Source: Tilletiopsis washingtonensis (Eukaryota; Basidiomycota; Exobasidiomycetes; Entylomatales). Taken from it: a DNA stretch of 64,000 nucleotides. Made by a program: the position numbers and the translations under genes. The stretch lies in NCBI RefSeq assembly GCF_003144115.1, contig NW_020312001.1:284845-348844 (forward strand), written 5' to 3'. Below are positions 60,500 through 64,000 of this stretch, piece by piece. The notes under the pieces were generated by a model. That model ran no database searches and was not told where the DNA came from. It saw nothing but the letters and a program-made list of their open reading frames with translations. The number at the start of each line of letters is the position of its first letter. Position 1 is the stretch's first letter.

Positions 60500-62259
60500 A
60501 TGGCGTCCACCGAGCCGCCCACCGCACAGCTGGCCGCCTCCAGCCTGGAGAGCGCCGGTGCGCCGCCCGCTGTTGCGGCCGCGGGCGCCGAGCAGAAGGT
60601 GACGCCGTGGGACGTCGAGGGCGCGACCGTCGACGGGCAGCAGGTCGCCATCGACTACGACAAGCTCATCGTGCAGTTCGGCACGCGCAAGATCGACGCA
60701 CCGCTCCTCGAGCGCTTCGAGAAGGTCACTGGCTGGCGCCCGCACCCGCTGCTGCGCCGCGGCGCCTTCTTCAGCCACCGGTGAGTGCGGCGGGAGGGCG
60801 TCGAGTGCTGCCGGCTGGCTAGCGGGGCGGCGGCGTGAGGCTGGTAGCGATAGCGCTCCGCGTGAGCTGTCTCCAGTGCTGCTGCTGCTGATGTTGCGCT
60901 TCTCCTCCTCGCAGCGAGCTTGACCTCATCCTCACGCGCTTCGAGCAGGGCAAGCCCTTCTACCTCTACACGGGCCGCGGCCCGAGCAGCGACAGCATGC
61001 ACCTCGGCCACCTCATTCCCTTCCTCTTCACCAAGTACGTCAAGCGCGGTGCAGTGACTTGGAGGCACAGCTCACAGTGCTTCGCAGGTGGCTGCAGGAT
61101 GTCTTTGATGTGCCGCTCGTGGTCCAGCTGACGGGTGAGCAGCGACGTGCTCACAGGCCAGGGCTGGGCTAACGCCGTGCCCAGACGACGAGAAGTTCCT
61201 CTTCAAGGCCAACCTGAAGCTCGAGGATGTCCAGCGCTTCGCACGGGCAAACGCACGCGATGTCATTGCCTGCGGCTTCAACCTGAAGAAGACGTTCATC
61301 TTCTCAAATCTCGACTACATGGGGTAAGGACGCCGCCTCACAGGGGGTGTGCCAAGCAGTGCTGACGGGCATCGCAGCGGTCCCTTCTACCACAACGTTG
61401 TCCGCATCGCGCGCACGATCACGACGAGCCAGTCCAAGGCGACGTTCGGCTTCGTCGACAGCGACAGCGTCGGCAAGCTGCACTTTGTGGCCATCCAGGC
61501 TGCGCCGTCCTTCTCCAACTCGTTCCCGCAGATCTTCGGCTCGCGCAGCGACGTGCCGTGCCTGATCCCCTGCGCCATCGACCAAGATCCGTACTTCCGC
61601 CAGACGCGCGACGCGGCCGTGAAGCTCAAGTACCCCAAGCCGTCGCTCATCCACTCCAAGTTCTTCCCGAGCCTGCAGGGCAGCCAGACGAAGATGAGCG
61701 CGTCGAGCGAGACGAGCTCCATCTTCATGACCGACACGCCCAACCAGATCAAGAACAAGATCAACAAGCACGCCTTCTCCGGCGGGCAGGAGACCGTCGA
61801 GGAGCACCGGCGGCTCGGCGGCAACCCCGACGTCGACGTGGCGTACCAGTACATGACGTTCTTCGTCGACGACGACGAGGAGATGGAGCGGTTGGCCAAG
61901 GTGCGCTCCGCGCCAACGTGCTTGATCCCACCTCGACTGACGCCACGCTCGACCGCAGAACTACCGCTCTGGCGAGCTGCTCACCGGCGAGCTGAAGAAG
62001 CAGTGCATCGCCGTGCTGCAGAAGATCGTCAAGGACTTCCAGGAGGTGAGCAGCAATACGCTGCCAGCCGTGCCGGCCGCTGACCACGTCTTCGCAGCGC
62101 CGGGTCAAGGTCACCGACGAGATCCTCGCCGCCTTCATGGACGCCTCACGGCCCATCGACGGCCTCGCCGTCACGCAGCCGGGCTCTACCGTCAACTCTG
62201 CATCGGCACGCGAGACGACCGTCGACTCTGCGGCAGACGCGGCGGCGGCACAGGCATAG
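60500..62259 (+). CDS. WRS1: Cytosolic tryptophanyl-tRNA synthetase
   Basis: Class Ic synthetase charging tRNA-Trp. Exons: 60500-60780, 60915-61034, 61088-61134, 61185-61323, 61378-61900, 61959-62045, 62098-62259; 452 aa. An Ala-rich N-terminus leads to VTPWDVEG, the eukaryotic TrpRS opening. Motifs: the HIGH equivalent MHLGHLIPF (~aa 124), [34 protein letters not shown] and the KMSKS equivalent QTKMSAS (~301). The C-terminus ends in an Ala/Thr/Ser-rich tail ([10 protein letters not shown]). No WHEP domain. All seven exons close in phase. Confidence 0.96.
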
Positions 62260-62643
62260 CGAATGCAACACAAATGTATACACAAGCGCGCGACGTCGGG
62301 TCCTGGGAGAGGCAGGCTGCATTGGAGGGTTCAGGTGCGGCGGGACGAGGTCAGGTGAAAGGCGGGCAGGGGCGACGCAGATCTCTAAGGTTGACAGGGG
62401 GCAGTGATGGGGTGCGACAGAGCGAAGGAGGAAGGTGCAGGTCGGGCGGCCGGCGGCCAGTGGGCGCCGTCGCCCCTCTCGATGCGCAGAGACAGATGAG
62501 CCATGCTCAGAAGGGACGGGCAGGGCGAGGAGGGTATAGCGAAGCGAGAGAAGCGAGGCTTAGAGTAGATCCAGGTCCGGCGCGGAGAGCAAGAGAGCAG
62601 CAGGGGTAGCGACGAGCAGGATTAGGTGTGCGGCGAGGGACCA
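62260..62643. other. Convergent gap, WRS1 / SRPK
   Basis: 384 bp of shared 3' flank, purine-rich on the plus strand (ggagaggcagg, gaaggaggaagg). No gene, RNA or repeat recognised. Confidence 0.5.
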
Positions 62644-64000
62644 TTAGGCGCCAGTCGTGGCGACGGCGCGTGCGAGGCGTGCAGGACTGGCAGAGCTCGA
62701 GTCGCGGCCCTTGGCCTGCGTCTGGCTGGGTGTGCGCGGCGTGGCGCTGGGCGCAGCACCGGGCGCCGGGCTCGCGGCGGTGGTCGTGGCCGAGGGCGTG
62801 GGCTTGGCGTTTGCCTGCTGCTGCGCCTGCTGCTGGGCGTGGTGGAGAGCCGCCCGCTGCTGGGCTTCTTGCAGCGCCTGCGGGTTGAGGTGGACGGCAC
62901 CCTGCTGCGGCGAGTTGAGGCTGGAGGCGAGAGAGGTGGAGATCGGCTTGAGCGCGTCGAGCGCGTCGTCCTCCTCGCCAGGCAGCGGCGTCCAGTCGCC
63001 GGTCATCGGCACGTCGGCGTCCGGACCAAACGCAGCCTGGCGGCGCATCAGCTCGACCTCGCCCTCGACGATGATGCCCTCGAGCCAGTCGTGCTCGAGC
63101 AGATCCTTGGCTGCCGAGCGCTTGTCGGGATGCAGCTTCAGCATCGGCAGGATGAACGAGGACAGGCGGTTCGCATCGTCGAAGGGCATCAGGTACTTCT
63201 CCTGCAGCACCGAGATGAGCGGCCAGAAGCGCAGCTTGTGGATGTGCCGCAGCTCGCCGCGGCGGTTGAAGAGGTCGGCGCTGTACTTGCCCGAGAAGGC
63301 GAGGCTCTTCGGGAAGTCGCCGAGCAGCTCGATGATCTGCGCAATGTGGTCGTCGTCCTTGTTGTACTTGGAGCCCGCGGCCGGGTCGAAGAGGTAGTCG
63401 CCGGTCAGCAGCTCGAAGAACATGGCGCCGGCGCTCCACATGTCGGCGCTCGGGCCCCACTTGGCGCCCAGAATGACCTCCGGACACCGGTACTGGCGCG
63501 TCTGGATGTCGTTGGTGAAGTGGTGGTCCGTCCAGCAGGCGTTGCCCAGGTCTGCGATCTTGACAGTGATGCGCTCGAGCGAGCTCGGGTCGTACGGCGG
63601 CGGCGGCGGCAGCGTGGTGGGGTCGCCGGCGCGCACGGCTGGCGGGTGGTACTCGCCGGCAGCGGCATCAGACGCAGGCGCGCCATCGGCGCCCGCCTTG
63701 CCTGCTGGTGCGTCGGTGGACATGGCAGAGACGGAAGAGCTCGAGCTGCCGCCCGACTGAAGCGCGCCAGCTTCTGGCGGGGCAAGAGCAGCGGCGTTTG
63801 CTGCGGGTGCAGCCGGTGCAGCGCTCTTTGGCGCGCTCGGCGCCTGCTGAGAGAGGAGCGACGGGCCCTGCGGCGCGGTGTGCACGGCGCGGTGCACGAA
63901 GGCCTGCCCGCCAGGCGACGCTGCCGCCTTGCCGAGGCTGCGGCCGCCGCCGCCGCTGCCGCCGGTGCTCAGCTCGCTGAGACTGTGCGCAATGGCATCG
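62644..64000 (-). CDS. SR-protein kinase (SRPK/Sky1 type), 5' part outside window
   Basis: Ser/Thr kinase that phosphorylates RS domains of splicing and mRNA-export proteins. The frame is open from the right edge to TAA at 62644. About 451 residues are visible, covering the end of the spacer and the C-lobe. KIADLGNACWTDHHFTN is the SRPK activation segment (DLG rather than DFG), followed by QTRQYRCPEVILG and SADMWSAGAMFFELLTGDYLF. HPDKRSAAKDLLEHDWL closes the kinase fold. After it comes a ~150-residue Ala/Gln/Pro/Thr-rich tail. The part at 63650-64000 is the low-complexity spacer that splits SRPK kinases. The N-lobe, ATP loop and catalytic HTD motif lie beyond the edge. Confidence 0.93.
   Translation of the reverse strand, partial: DAIAHSLSELSTGGSGGGGRSLGKAAASPGGQAFVHRAVHTAPQGPSLLSQQAPSAPKSAAPAAPAANAAALAPPEAGALQSGGSSSSSVSAMSTDAPAGKAGADGAPASDAAAGEYHPPAVRAGDPTTLPPPPPYDPSSLERITVKIADLGNACWTDHHFTNDIQTRQYRCPEVILGAKWGPSADMWSAGAMFFELLTGDYLFDPAAGSKYNKDDDHIAQIIELLGDFPKSLAFSGKYSADLFNRRGELRHIHKLRFWPLISVLQEKYLMPFDDANRLSSFILPMLKLHPDKRSAAKDLLEHDWLEGIIVEGEVELMRRQAAFGPDADVPMTGDWTPLPGEEDDALDALKPISTSLASSLNSPQQGAVHLNPQALQEAQQRAALHHAQQQAQQQANAKPTPSATTTAASPAPGAAPSATPRTPSQTQAKGRDSSSASPARLARAVATTGA

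Overview
The window is nuclear DNA of a fungus, most likely a basidiomycete. Base composition is high in GC on both strands. Introns are short (mostly 48-70 nt), with GTGAGT/GTGCGT donors, a CTGAC-like branch site and a CAG acceptor. The proteins are typical fungal housekeeping proteins. A high-GC member of the Ustilaginomycotina would fit, but the sequence alone does not fix the class. I see no rRNA, tRNA, CRISPR array, virus-like element or transposon that I can support.

I find 18 protein genes. Left to right: PAB1 (poly(A)-binding protein, cut by the left edge, -), mitochondrial GrpE (-), a large lipo-thiazole-type NRPS (+), a UBL3/MUB-like prenylated ubiquitin-fold protein (-), a DUF427 protein (+), a Kes1/Osh4-type oxysterol-binding protein (-), a four-TM membrane protein (+), a PUB1/TIA-1-type RNA-binding protein (+), a formamidase with 28 introns (-), DNA polymerase epsilon POL2 (+), an unrecognised 162-aa protein (-), an SMN homologue (+), a FAM72 homologue (-), the DEAD-box helicase DBP3 (-), a 1994-aa low-complexity/coiled-coil protein (+), proteasome subunit beta-2 PUP1 (-), cytosolic tryptophanyl-tRNA synthetase (+) and an SRPK kinase cut by the right edge (-).

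Strands alternate almost perfectly. Convergent pairs lie 115-442 bp apart and divergent pairs share promoters of 0.24-1.6 kb. Where two neighbours share a strand the gap is large (1.1, 6.7 and 3.9 kb). The 6.7-kb and 3.9-kb gaps hold nothing I can support as a gene.

The main discovery candidate is the NRPS at 4828-11930. One protein of about 2212 aa reads FAAL-ACP-Cy-A(with an inserted McbC/SagB-type oxidase)-PCP. This is a bacterial, myxobacterial-style architecture. Its adenylation pocket reads almost exactly like the cysteine code, so it should make a fatty-acyl thiazole. It stands alone between housekeeping genes and has no release domain.

The second is the formamidase at 29398-32268: 29 exons for 435 residues, with exons of 4, 6, 9, 12 and 13 nt. 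Also notable are three ACGCGT (MCB) boxes within 44 bp upstream of POL2, a 22-nt micro-exon in the OSBP gene, a (CTG)22 tract, and three in-frame, stop-free introns that simple ORF calling would miss. All exon boundaries come from reading splice signals, phase and family conservation by eye.
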